Positions 33,610-41,125 of a stretch of 64,000 nucleotides of DNA are shown here, piece after piece (position 1 is the stretch's first letter; each line of letters begins with the position of its first letter). A program made the position numbers and the translations under genes. The notes below the pieces were generated by a model that was given only the letters and a program-made list of their open reading frames with translations, made no database searches and had not been told where the DNA came from. This DNA is from Candidatus Woesearchaeota archaeon (GTDB lineage Archaea; Nanobdellota; Nanobdellia; Woesearchaeales; ARS49): positions 124,001-188,000 of the forward strand of contig JAGVZE010000007.1 in the NCBI GenBank assembly GCA_018302815.1, read 5' to 3'.

Positions 33610-34104
33610 ATGGAAGAGGAACAAAGAGGAGTAGCCCTTGTCATTCTCGGAATAATCGCGGTGATCGCAGTCATAGGACTCGTACTCATGTTCTCCGGCG
33701 CAAAGAAAAGCGCAGGAGCAGTACCGACCTTACTTGGCAGCGATTTACCAAGCGGATTCTGCGACAGCCCGTGCACATTCGCATTCGGCGCATCACAATC
33801 TGAAGTAGCGATGCAAACACAAAGATTCATGGCACGCGGATTCACTCCAGTTGGACAAACCCAATGGACATATGCAGCAGACGGCTTTGGCCTATACGGA
33901 CAATGCCTTTGCCCGCCAATGAACACACCGTTCGCGAACACGCCTGAATACGAGCAGATTGTCTACGGAACCCCGCTCTCAGGAAGAACACCAGGAACTC
34001 CAAGCCCGATGTATGTGGAAACCCCTGCACCAACAGTTGGCCAAATGCCAATAGTCGATGGAGCAGTACCAGGATACCCATACCCGGCAAGCCTGAACAA
34101 GTAA
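33610..34104 (+). CDS. Membrane-anchored exported protein, pilin-like N-terminus
   Basis: MEEEQRG is followed by one long hydrophobic helix VALVILGIIAVIAVIGLVLMF. This is the layout of a class III (prepilin-like) signal with cleavage after Gly, or of a simple anchor. The exported part has four Cys in CDSPC and CLCPP contexts and a Pro/Thr-rich tail. It is a candidate substrate for the Tad/pilus-like machine at 4-13 kb, which lacks an obvious pilin; this is inference. RBS GAGGTGAT, with CATTTAAATATAA upstream as TATA. A perfect hairpin terminator follows. Confidence 0.6.
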   Translation: MEEEQRGVALVILGIIAVIAVIGLVLMFSGAKKSAGAVPTLLGSDLPSGFCDSPCTFAFGASQSEVAMQTQRFMARGFTPVGQTQWTYAADGFGLYGQCLCPPMNTPFANTPEYEQIVYGTPLSGRTPGTPSPMYVETPAPTVGQMPIVDGAVPGYPYPASLNK

Positions 34105-34109
34105 ATTCC

Positions 34110-34139
34110 TAAACCCCGAAAGGGGCATCTTTTCTTTTT
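34110..34139 (+). terminator. Hairpin plus T-tract
   Basis: The stem CCCC GAAA GGGG is followed by CATCTTTTCTTTTT, a classic stable GNRA-loop terminator shape, immediately before the ATG at 34140. It may attenuate transcription into that gene. Confidence 0.6.
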
Positions 34140-34490
34140 ATGAAATTTTTATTCGTGACCATTGCTGCGATTTCTCTTATATCGTTACTCACCGTACTTC
34201 TTGCTGATACAATCAATGGAAACGTTTCTATAACGCCAAATTGCGGAGGACAACGCACATACGCGTTCTACCGCACACTTGAAGAGAAAACCGCAGTAGA
34301 ACATATGTGGCGCAAAGCAGGATTCATCCCTGAAAGCTGGGAAGAAGCGCCGGACAGCTTCAAAGCAAGCGGAATGATGGGCTTCTTCTGCTTACGACGC
34401 ATGACGCGCCAAGAACTCGAACAAGAACACATGCTCGAACGAACGAGCGTAGTGACAAGAGGCAGTTCTAAGGCGATGAATCGGACTTGA
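34140..34490 (+). CDS. Exported protein with signal/anchor, diverged relative of the previous gene
   Basis: An N-terminal hydrophobic segment (FLFVTIAAISLISLLTVLLAD) acts as signal peptide or anchor. The domain CGGQRTYAFYRTLEEKTAVEHMWRKAGFIPESW parallels PCTFAFGASQSEVAMQTQRFMARGFTP in the 33610 product. Both have Cys residues flanking the domain, so the two look like diverged paralogues. It begins directly after a terminator-like hairpin, with no TATA box of its own visible. Confidence 0.55.
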   Translation: MKFLFVTIAAISLISLLTVLLADTINGNVSITPNCGGQRTYAFYRTLEEKTAVEHMWRKAGFIPESWEEAPDSFKASGMMGFFCLRRMTRQELEQEHMLERTSVVTRGSSKAMNRT

Positions 34491-34491
34491 T

Positions 34492-34890
34492 TTATTCGTT
34501 TTCTACATTTATCAAATAAGCTATCGCACTATCCACGTCATTAGATGCCTGTAAAAGCGCAGCAACTGCAGCGTTTTGCTGCGAAGCAGTATACGTCTTT
34601 GTTCTTGTTGCAAGATCGGTCGCTCTTTTCAAAAATACGAGAACTCGTCTCTTGACAATCTGCAAATCACGCGCACTCATCTCTTTAGGCTCTTGCTTGT
34701 GCAACGGGCCTGATTTGTTCTTCACTAAAACATTCAAAAGTTTCTGAATATCCTCAAATAGCAAAGCCCAAGCATCAGACTGCTCTTTTGTTCCAGTGCC
34801 CCATTCAGTCTTTGTTCTTAATTTGAGCACTTGGTTCAAATCGTACATCAAGCTTATCATCGCGCCCCTTGCAGGATAAAGTGTTGTCAT
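34492..34890 (-). CDS. Hypothetical helical protein, 132 aa
   Basis: It starts 5 nt after the PhoU-like gene's stop, so it is an operon partner. The product is all-helical (SARDLQIVKRRVLVFLKRATDLATRTKTY, NAAVAALLQASNDVDSAIAYLI), without signal or membrane segments. The four-helix content is compatible with a small bundle that could interact with the PhoU-type helical domain. The family is not recognised. Confidence 0.6.
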   Translation of the reverse strand: MTTLYPARGAMISLMYDLNQVLKLRTKTEWGTGTKEQSDAWALLFEDIQKLLNVLVKNKSGPLHKQEPKEMSARDLQIVKRRVLVFLKRATDLATRTKTYTASQQNAAVAALLQASNDVDSAIAYLINVENE

Positions 34891-34895
34891 CTTTC

Positions 34896-35816
34896 TTAAG
34901 CCTCATCCATGACCAATCTAGCCACATTGTTCGTCAACGTGACCATTGTCTTGAAAATCTCGGCAGTGCCAGCAGGAAGCTCTGAAGCCTCCTTTAGAAC
35001 GCCCTCGCGCTGCAAAGCGACATTGTCAGCAAGCTTCTTGTCCTTTGTGAAGTAAGCCTTCATAACATCCAAGTACGACTTTTCAACTTTTTGGAAAACA
35101 CTCTTAACTTTCTCTTTCTTCTTCTCTTTAGAAATGTATTCGACAAGCTGCTTTGCGCCATCGGCAAAATTCTCCAAGTTGATAGTCAAATAGTAGTAGC
35201 TTAGAACTTTATCGTTCGTAAGCTGGAACAACTCTGCTATCTGCTTATTCGAGAACGCGCTCTTGAGGAGCCGCATAAGCAAGAAATAAGCCCTATTGAC
35301 CTCATAATCACGAACAATAACACTCTGGCCAAGCTCTTCCTTATCAATTGCCGCTATGCTATCCTGAATCATGCTGCGAACCAACATGTCCATCCTGCGA
35401 ATAGTTTTATCGATACTAAGCTCCTTAAGATTAAGCAAATCCTTTGCCACAATGCTTTTTGCAGTGTGGTCCGCAACTTCAAGCGCCACAAAATCGTGCA
35501 ACATCTTACGGATATCTTTAGCTTTCTCCGTCAATTGATCGCCGCTGAGCGTTATAGTATTGTAATTGTTGATATACGCGCTTGTAATCTCACGCTGAAT
35601 AGTGCTGAACTCCTTGTTATCAACAGGAATTATAATCTCTTTCGCTGGAAGCTGTTCTTCAGGCTTGTTCTCAGGCGTAATCATCAACTCCTTATCGCTC
35701 TTCTCAAACAAATAAACCAAATCACCCTTTTTCAAATTATGCTTATCGAGCCATTCCTTAGGAAGCGAAATCGTATGCGAAGCCTGACCTGCCTTAACTA
35801 ATCGTCTGATTATCAT
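34896..35816 (-). CDS. AbrB-type DNA-binding / PhoU-domain regulator
   Basis: The N-terminal swapped-hairpin domain IIRRLVKAGQASHTISLPKEWLDKHNLKKGDLVYLFE is of the SpoVT-AbrB type. The remaining ~230 residues are helical PhoU-like repeats (IDKTIRRMDMLVRSMIQDSIAAI, EVNRAYFLLMRLLKSAF). This is the archaeal arrangement annotated as phosphate uptake regulator. No Pst transporter is in the window. The palindrome GTACAATCGTAC at 35850-35861 lies in its upstream region and could be its own operator. Confidence 0.82.
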   Translation of the reverse strand: MIIRRLVKAGQASHTISLPKEWLDKHNLKKGDLVYLFEKSDKELMITPENKPEEQLPAKEIIIPVDNKEFSTIQREITSAYINNYNTITLSGDQLTEKAKDIRKMLHDFVALEVADHTAKSIVAKDLLNLKELSIDKTIRRMDMLVRSMIQDSIAAIDKEELGQSVIVRDYEVNRAYFLLMRLLKSAFSNKQIAELFQLTNDKVLSYYYLTINLENFADGAKQLVEYISKEKKKEKVKSVFQKVEKSYLDVMKAYFTKDKKLADNVALQREGVLKEASELPAGTAEIFKTMVTLTNNVARLVMDEA

Positions 35817-35849
35817 CTAAATCACCTACCTTTTTTCGGCAATTAAGCC

Positions 35850-35861
35850 GTACAATCGTAC
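35850..35861. promoter_or_regulatory. Palindromic operator candidate GTACAATCGTAC
   Basis: An inverted repeat GTAC-AATC-GTAC lies between the AbrB-PhoU start and the shared TATA element. It is positioned to overlap the transcription start of that gene, a fit for autoregulation. Binding is inferred. Confidence 0.35.
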
Positions 35862-35874
35862 ATTATGTGCCATA

Positions 35875-35889
35875 AGTATATATAAATCT
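35875..35889. promoter_or_regulatory. Bidirectional TATA element
   Basis: AAGTATATATAAATC reads as a TATA box on both strands. On the minus strand it lies ~60 nt before the AbrB-PhoU ATG. On the plus strand it would start a transcript near 35905-35912, directly upstream of the hairpin array. Confidence 0.5.
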
Positions 35890-35904
35890 TTTGACAATGA
35901 AGAA

Positions 35905-36180
35905 TACATCAGAAAATAACGATGCTGGCGTATCACAACACAGAAGCAACCTACGGTTGCTAGACATCACTCAGGGCAGGTCCTCACGGACCTCCCAATT
36001 TACAATGCAACGAGATTCCAAAGAACCAAAGAAGAATGTTTGGAATCTCAAACAACACGAACCGCAGCGATCCCTGCGGTTCACTCAACAACCGCCATTC
36101 CAAAAAATTGGCGGTTCCCAATGTCCCCTACCAACCAATTGGCGCAACCCCCACCTAATTCTTGCGCCAATTATTTATTC
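35905..36180 (+). ncRNA. Array of six consecutive perfect hairpins; candidate structured RNA or leader
   Basis: This 395-nt gap between the PhoU-like and RecJ-like genes contains six back-to-back stem-loops. H1 35945-35961 (7 bp), H2 35974-35996 (6+3 bp with one bulge), H3 36012-36049 (11 bp), H4 36059-36082 (9 bp), H5 36090-36116 (8 bp) and H6 36137-36172 (11 bp) have no internal mismatches apart from the H2 bulge. The single-stranded linkers are A/C-rich and contain only 3 G in 63 nt on the plus strand, as expected for unpaired spacers of a plus-strand RNA. It could be a free RNA or the 5' leader of the gene at 36211. It matches no RNA family I recognise. Confidence 0.6.
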
Positions 36181-36210
36181 TCACCATTTAAACAACTCTA
36201 AAATACGAAT

Positions 36211-37314
36211 ATGAACCACATAACAAATCCCCAACTATTGGAACGCGTGGATGCATTTTTGCGAGGCATCACTGCGGAAGACAAAGTAGTGATAGTGCAC
36301 GATACAGATCCTGACGGCATATGTTCCGCAGTCATAATGGCAAAATGCATAGAAAGGCTGCGCAAACGCAAAATAGACCTGCACATTTCTCTTGACAGAA
36401 AAACGCACGGAATCAGCGCTGCCATGATTTCTTCATTCAAAAAGAAAAAAATCACAAAAATAATCACAACAGACTTTAGTTTAGAACAAGACCCTGAAAC
36501 AATCAAAAAACTGGAAAAATTCGCATCAATTCTAGTAGTTGATCATCACAAAGTCTACAATGAAATACAAAGCGACAAAACACTACTATACAAGCCGCAA
36601 TTCTTCACATCAATAGACCCGCCAAAATATTGCACGGGCAAATTAGCGTATGATGCCGCTAACAGGGTCGTGAACGCATCTGATCTCGACTGGATGACGG
36701 CGGCCGCCTGCATAGCAGACATCGCCACACAACCCTGGGAAGACTGGCTTTCACAAGTGCTTAGCAAACACAACATTCACATCACCAATTTCGATAACAG
36801 CGAACTATTCAAGAACAGAATAGGGCAAGTTGCTGCCACGATAAGCAGCACAGAAATCTACAATCAAAAACTCGTCCCAAAATGTTTTGACGCATTCTAT
36901 GTGGCAAAAGGACCTGATGACGTACTCAACTCAGTCTTTGGTAAATACAAAAAAATCATAGACAAAGAACTCTACAAACATCTTGATCTATTCGAAACAA
37001 AAGCCGAAATCTACGGCGAAACACACTTCTACGAACTCAAGTCCAAATATCGTGTCAATTCACCGCTTAGCACTATACTCGGGCTCAAATACCCAAACAG
37101 AACAATCCTGATAGTTAATACTACAAAGCCCACAATCTCGGTTAGCGCGCGAAGAAACGACAAAAATCCACCGGTAAATACTCTACTTGAAAACGCAATA
37201 AAAGGATTCAAAGACGCCAACGGCGGCGGACATGCACCAGCAGCAGGAGCCGGATTTTCCAAAAAATACTTAAAAACATTCAAACAACGAATCATTGAGG
37301 CATCACATGGCTAG
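36211..37314 (+). CDS. DHH-DHHA1 phosphoesterase, RecJ-like
   Basis: The 367-aa product has motif I VIVHDTDPDGICSAVI, motif ITTDFSLEQ, the DHH motif ILVVDHHKVYNE and the C-terminal DHHA1 signature NGGGHAPAAGAGF. This is the archaeal RecJ-like / GAN-type family of 5'-3' single-strand exonucleases, some of which bind GINS at the replication fork; nanoRNase function is also possible. Its upstream region is the hairpin array. A TATA-like ATTTAAAC at 36186-36193 is too close to the ATG for a standard start. Confidence 0.82.
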   Translation: MNHITNPQLLERVDAFLRGITAEDKVVIVHDTDPDGICSAVIMAKCIERLRKRKIDLHISLDRKTHGISAAMISSFKKKKITKIITTDFSLEQDPETIKKLEKFASILVVDHHKVYNEIQSDKTLLYKPQFFTSIDPPKYCTGKLAYDAANRVVNASDLDWMTAAACIADIATQPWEDWLSQVLSKHNIHITNFDNSELFKNRIGQVAATISSTEIYNQKLVPKCFDAFYVAKGPDDVLNSVFGKYKKIIDKELYKHLDLFETKAEIYGETHFYELKSKYRVNSPLSTILGLKYPNRTILIVNTTKPTISVSARRNDKNPPVNTLLENAIKGFKDANGGGHAPAAGAGFSKKYLKTFKQRIIEASHG

Positions 37315-37411
37315 AGTAGGACTCGCAGTCGCAAGCATCATCGCGGTAACAGCAATCTTCGCAGCAGTATTGATAGTCAGCGGAAGAACAGTACTAATGC
37401 TTGTCCTTTAA
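37307..37411 (+). CDS. 34-aa single-pass membrane peptide (not in ORF track)
   Basis: ATG 37307 overlaps the end of the RecJ-like gene by 8 nt; the frame runs to TAA 37409. The product MARVGLAVASIIAVTAIFAAVLIVSG... is almost entirely one hydrophobic helix with an Arg near the N-terminus. Its 3' end overlaps the convergent gene by 18 nt. Small size means the call rests on composition and coupling only. Confidence 0.45.
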   Translation: MARVGLAVASIIAVTAIFAAVLIVSGRTVLMLVL

Positions 37412-38065
37412 CGAATCAAATTTATTTTTCAGAATAGTATATTTTCCCTTTAAAATCGCATACATATCCCGAATTTCGCCAACAACTCCACGTTTCAATC
37501 CTTCAGAAATAGAATCAACAAGTCGCAACCTGAGCGCTTCATAACGCTCAGGATCCATAAAAGCGCCCTTAGAAGCTTCCAATCGCAAAGCACAATGAAC
37601 GTAATCGCTAAACCACAAAGGGTTCTGGCCTTTATTCTGAGCATCACTTGCAACTTTCAAAAAATCCTCAACAGAACACTTCAGAAAACCAGCGCCGAAT
37701 TCACCAATAGAAGCTTCAACCTCAATCTCGACATCTTCGACACAGTCATTTTCACCTTCGATGACTGCGGTTTCCACGCGTTTGCCAATACCATCAATAC
37801 CATAACCAAACTCTTCCAAATCACCCTTATATTCCTGCGGGTGAAGAGCGCTCACACGCGAAAGAATAACAGAACCAGATTTTGAACTTAATTTGTACAT
37901 ATTCGTGTCAAAATAAATTCCTGCAACTTCCAAATTAGAACGTGAAGGCTGCGAAACTTCAAACTCCTCTCGTAATGAGTCCAGCATCAAAGAAATATTC
38001 TCTTCCAATTCAGAAATATCGCCATCGCCACCAAACGGCTCACACCACTGCAGAATTTTTTTCAT
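37394..38065 (-). CDS. Hypothetical protein downstream of aglB, 223 aa
   Basis: Start set at ATG 38065 (MKKILQWCEPF), 1 nt beyond the aglB stop (TGAAATG context); GTG 38077 is possible. The product is acidic, beta-rich in the first half (LEVAGIYFDTNMYKLSSKSGSVILSRV) and helical at the end (DMYAILKGKYTILKNKFDSLKDKH). Conserved-looking single residues are not diagnostic, and no family is recognised. The coupling suggests a role linked to the glycosyltransferase-prolyl isomerase. Confidence 0.6.
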   Translation of the reverse strand: MKKILQWCEPFGGDGDISELEENISLMLDSLREEFEVSQPSRSNLEVAGIYFDTNMYKLSSKSGSVILSRVSALHPQEYKGDLEEFGYGIDGIGKRVETAVIEGENDCVEDVEIEVEASIGEFGAGFLKCSVEDFLKVASDAQNKGQNPLWFSDYVHCALRLEASKGAFMDPERYEALRLRLVDSISEGLKRGVVGEIRDMYAILKGKYTILKNKFDSLKDKH

Positions 38066-38066
38066 T

Positions 38067-41000
38067 TCATTGCACACTTACAATTTGAATCCTGAACTTA
38101 AGAGTCTTATTGCCAAGCTGATGAGCTGCAGGGTCAACGCCATAACCTTCCTCGGGCTTCACAGTGATAACTTTAGTCTGGTTAGCTTTCATACCCTCAA
38201 TACCATTCTCAAAACCAGGAACCATACGCTGCTCCTTGAATCTGAAATCAAGCGGGCGCCAAACACCTTCGCTAAATGAAATATCGGGAGTGATATTCAT
38301 CTCTTTCCAATCAAGCAAGCTCGCATCAAAGATTCCTTCTTCAGTCCAGCCGATATAGTTCAGTTTCACCTGAGCTCCAGCTTCGACTTTCTCCTTCGGC
38401 TTAAGATCATCAGGAATGAATGGGCTTTCTCCAGCCCAATCAAGTTCATACGCGTAAATCATGCCTGCGAAAAGCTGCCTATCCTGCGCGAACGGCTTGA
38501 AATGTTTAAGACCTAAGCCACGCATGTAGAACATCCTTGTGAACATACTATCCGCAAGAGGCTCTACTGCGGCCATAGCCTTGAACTGTGAACCTTCAGG
38601 CCAAATCATAACAACAAGCGCGCTGCTCTCGTTAGGAACTTTGACATTTTCGACATTTCCTTCTTTGTCATACATCGAAAGCTTGCCTGCAAGCGCAACT
38701 CCGTTTTGTATCTGAACCTCGGTTCGTTTGCTCGTCAAATTAATCTTGATATTTCCGCAGGTCATAATTTGGCCTTCTTTTGAACAGGAATCAGGGTCAT
38801 CAATGAAACCAGGCCAGCCTGAAATCCATTGATTCGCAGCATCCTCACTTTCGAGCGAAAGCGCATCAGCGTACAATTTTGACGCCTCTTCTTGAGTCAT
38901 ATTAAACCTCTTTGCCATAGCAGGCACGGCCTCTTCTTCAGGAACATTGCGCCATTTCTCCCATACTTCTGCGCGCTCGAAACTCCAAGTACCAAAATGC
39001 GCCCAAACTCCCGACTTTCCAATCATGTCCGCGCTAGCTATCATGAAATTCTCCGCAGGCTCGCAATGCGTCAAGTCAGTCACGTGTTCAGGAATGCCAA
39101 GAGCTTTCGCCTCAGTTTTGGCATCTTCTTCATCCATCATTATCATGCGTTTTATGAATTTCACAGAAACATACGGATCTTTCGTAGTGTTCTCAGCTAG
39201 CTCATATGCACGGTTGCTTCCGCAAGCGAGCATACGCATTATGGCCGCAGCTTCTTTCTCGTCATTAGTCTGCAGGACTTTTCCAATCCAGTGCGCCTGA
39301 GGAGTAGTTTGAGAAGCACCATCAAATGTTACTTTCCTATTCGCAATAAACTTGAAATGATGGCCGAAATCCCACCAACTGGAGATAATCGCATCCGGCT
39401 TGCTTTCATCCTTAATCTTAGTGAGGACGCTCCACCAAGCATCATTAACTATCGGAACGCCATTCACAGCATTGTTGAACGAGTTCGCGACCATATGAGG
39501 ACCGTTTTGGACAGGACCAACTATGATTAATCCGAACACGAGTATGACAAGAGAACCTGCGATAACTCGCTGAATATCAGAGCTTGTCATCTTCGCCAAA
39601 CGCTCATGCATCAAACCAACAAAAGCGCCGAAAGCTATAGCGAACGCAGGACCAAGCAAGAAAATAAATCGCACGCCTTTGAGCGAAGCGTATGTCGTTC
39701 CGAAAAACCATAACGCGAGAAGCGCAGCGTACATGGCATCGCGCTTTCCGTGCTCATCTTTTTTGAACGCTAAAAGCAAAATCCCGACAACCGCCAAAAA
39801 GAACATCAATGTTCCGCCAACAGAAGATACGACTGCATCAATCGAACCCGGATTGAGCTCTGCCACAGTAGTTAGGACATTCGGCCAAAGCGTAGTCAAA
39901 CTTGCCTGTTTGATGCTCGTAAAACCAAGCGCTCCCTGGAAAGTCCCGCGCATAAACTGATAGAAACCCTGAGTGAACAACGAAAAGATGAATGCGGATA
40001 CGAACAAAACCGCGCCAACAAACACATCTTTACGAACATCTTTATTGTGAACAATCGCTTTCACGCCAGACTTTCGATGAGTATACACTGTGTAAATGAC
40101 GCCTATAACAATCGCGCCCAACATGAAATCGAACACATACCACCAGCCTGACCAGAACTGGCTGAACAACGCGACCACTAAACCTGCCGTCGAAGCAATA
40201 ACTGCCTGAAGCTTCCACGATCTAGCGTGATACGCCTCAACGAAAAGCCAAACAAGCAATAACGGGAAAAACAATTGATAAGCATCATTATCGCCGCCCC
40301 AAGGCGTCCTTCCCATAACCGCAGGAAGCAACGCAAGAACAGTCACTGCGAAAAAGCCACCCATATTGCCCGCAAGGCGCCTTGTCGCGAAAAATATGAA
40401 AATAAGAGAAAAGAACACGAAAATTATCGGGTAATAACCAATAGAATCCATCAAAGGAACATTCGGACGGAAAATAGAATCTATTTCATGAATCAAGAAA
40501 TAAACGTAAGGGTGCCATGTTTTTTCCATACCAACGCCAAACGGCGCAAGCATGTGGTCGTCCCAAGGAATGCCTGCTTCGAGCCGGTCATACTGATGAC
40601 CAGTCTCTAATATATTGCGCGCATAACGCATATAATGGTACGGGTCGATATCAGGCATATATCCATATGTCGTACCATTGCTTTCGTATTGATAATGAGC
40701 ACGGATTTCATTAGCTAAACGCTCACGCTCTGAATCAAGAAGACTTGATTGTTCAGAACGCAGCTTCTTCATGACATCTTCAATGACTTTATTACGGTTT
40801 GAATCAGGAAGATTCGGATAAGACCTGACAACTTGGTCTGTTGCCTGGCTTCGAAGGAAATTATCAACGCTTGACGCAGCAGCGTTATCGGCAATGCGCA
40901 AATCTCTTGCTTCCAAACGCATCCACATCCCGCCCCAAGGATACTTGCCGCCCTCATTAGGAACGAACTGCAACGCGAGAACAAGAAGCAAAGTGAACAG

Positions 41001-41087
41001 AACAGCATGCTTAGAAACAAATGAAGCCGCAGATTTCACATACGGAACCAATTCTTTTGCCTTATCAAGCGCGCTCTTTTGCTCCAT
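38067..41087 (-). CDS. aglB: AglB/STT3 oligosaccharyltransferase fused to a C-terminal FKBP prolyl isomerase
   Basis: The STT3 catalytic subunit transfers lipid-linked glycan to Asn of exported proteins. Visible are the N-terminal TM, the first D-x-D loop (MPDIDPYHYMRYAR), a second acidic motif (WGGDNDAYQLFFP), about 12 further TM helices, and the signature IISSWWDFGHHF opening the exported domain. The last ~108 residues form an FKBP domain: VKLNYIGWTEEGIFDAS, RMVPGFENGIEGMKANQTK, VKPEEGYGVDP and a closing FRIQIVSV. I know of no standard STT3 with this domain. Start at 41087 follows RBS AAGGTGA; total 1006 aa. Confidence 0.88.
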   Translation of the reverse strand: MEQKSALDKAKELVPYVKSAASFVSKHAVLFTLLLVLALQFVPNEGGKYPWGGMWMRLEARDLRIADNAAASSVDNFLRSQATDQVVRSYPNLPDSNRNKVIEDVMKKLRSEQSSLLDSERERLANEIRAHYQYESNGTTYGYMPDIDPYHYMRYARNILETGHQYDRLEAGIPWDDHMLAPFGVGMEKTWHPYVYFLIHEIDSIFRPNVPLMDSIGYYPIIFVFFSLIFIFFATRRLAGNMGGFFAVTVLALLPAVMGRTPWGGDNDAYQLFFPLLLVWLFVEAYHARSWKLQAVIASTAGLVVALFSQFWSGWWYVFDFMLGAIVIGVIYTVYTHRKSGVKAIVHNKDVRKDVFVGAVLFVSAFIFSLFTQGFYQFMRGTFQGALGFTSIKQASLTTLWPNVLTTVAELNPGSIDAVVSSVGGTLMFFLAVVGILLLAFKKDEHGKRDAMYAALLALWFFGTTYASLKGVRFIFLLGPAFAIAFGAFVGLMHERLAKMTSSDIQRVIAGSLVILVFGLIIVGPVQNGPHMVANSFNNAVNGVPIVNDAWWSVLTKIKDESKPDAIISSWWDFGHHFKFIANRKVTFDGASQTTPQAHWIGKVLQTNDEKEAAAIMRMLACGSNRAYELAENTTKDPYVSVKFIKRMIMMDEEDAKTEAKALGIPEHVTDLTHCEPAENFMIASADMIGKSGVWAHFGTWSFERAEVWEKWRNVPEEEAVPAMAKRFNMTQEEASKLYADALSLESEDAANQWISGWPGFIDDPDSCSKEGQIMTCGNIKINLTSKRTEVQIQNGVALAGKLSMYDKEGNVENVKVPNESSALVVMIWPEGSQFKAMAAVEPLADSMFTRMFYMRGLGLKHFKPFAQDRQLFAGMIYAYELDWAGESPFIPDDLKPKEKVEAGAQVKLNYIGWTEEGIFDASLLDWKEMNITPDISFSEGVWRPLDFRFKEQRMVPGFENGIEGMKANQTKVITVKPEEGYGVDPAAHQLGNKTLKFRIQIVSVQ

Positions 41088-41125
41088 TTCACGTATCACC
41101 TTGAGCACAGTTTAAAAACTTTTTC

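Noticed and set aside
35821-36210. Replication origin
   Set aside because: No ORB-like repeats or long AT-rich unwinding element seen; kept only as a weak alternative under the origin-marker finding.
35891-36214. 106-aa plus-strand ORF over the hairpin array
   Set aside because: It exists because the region is poor in stop-forming T/G, starts with TTG, has no RBS and overlaps the RecJ-like start; the inverted repeats explain the sequence better.
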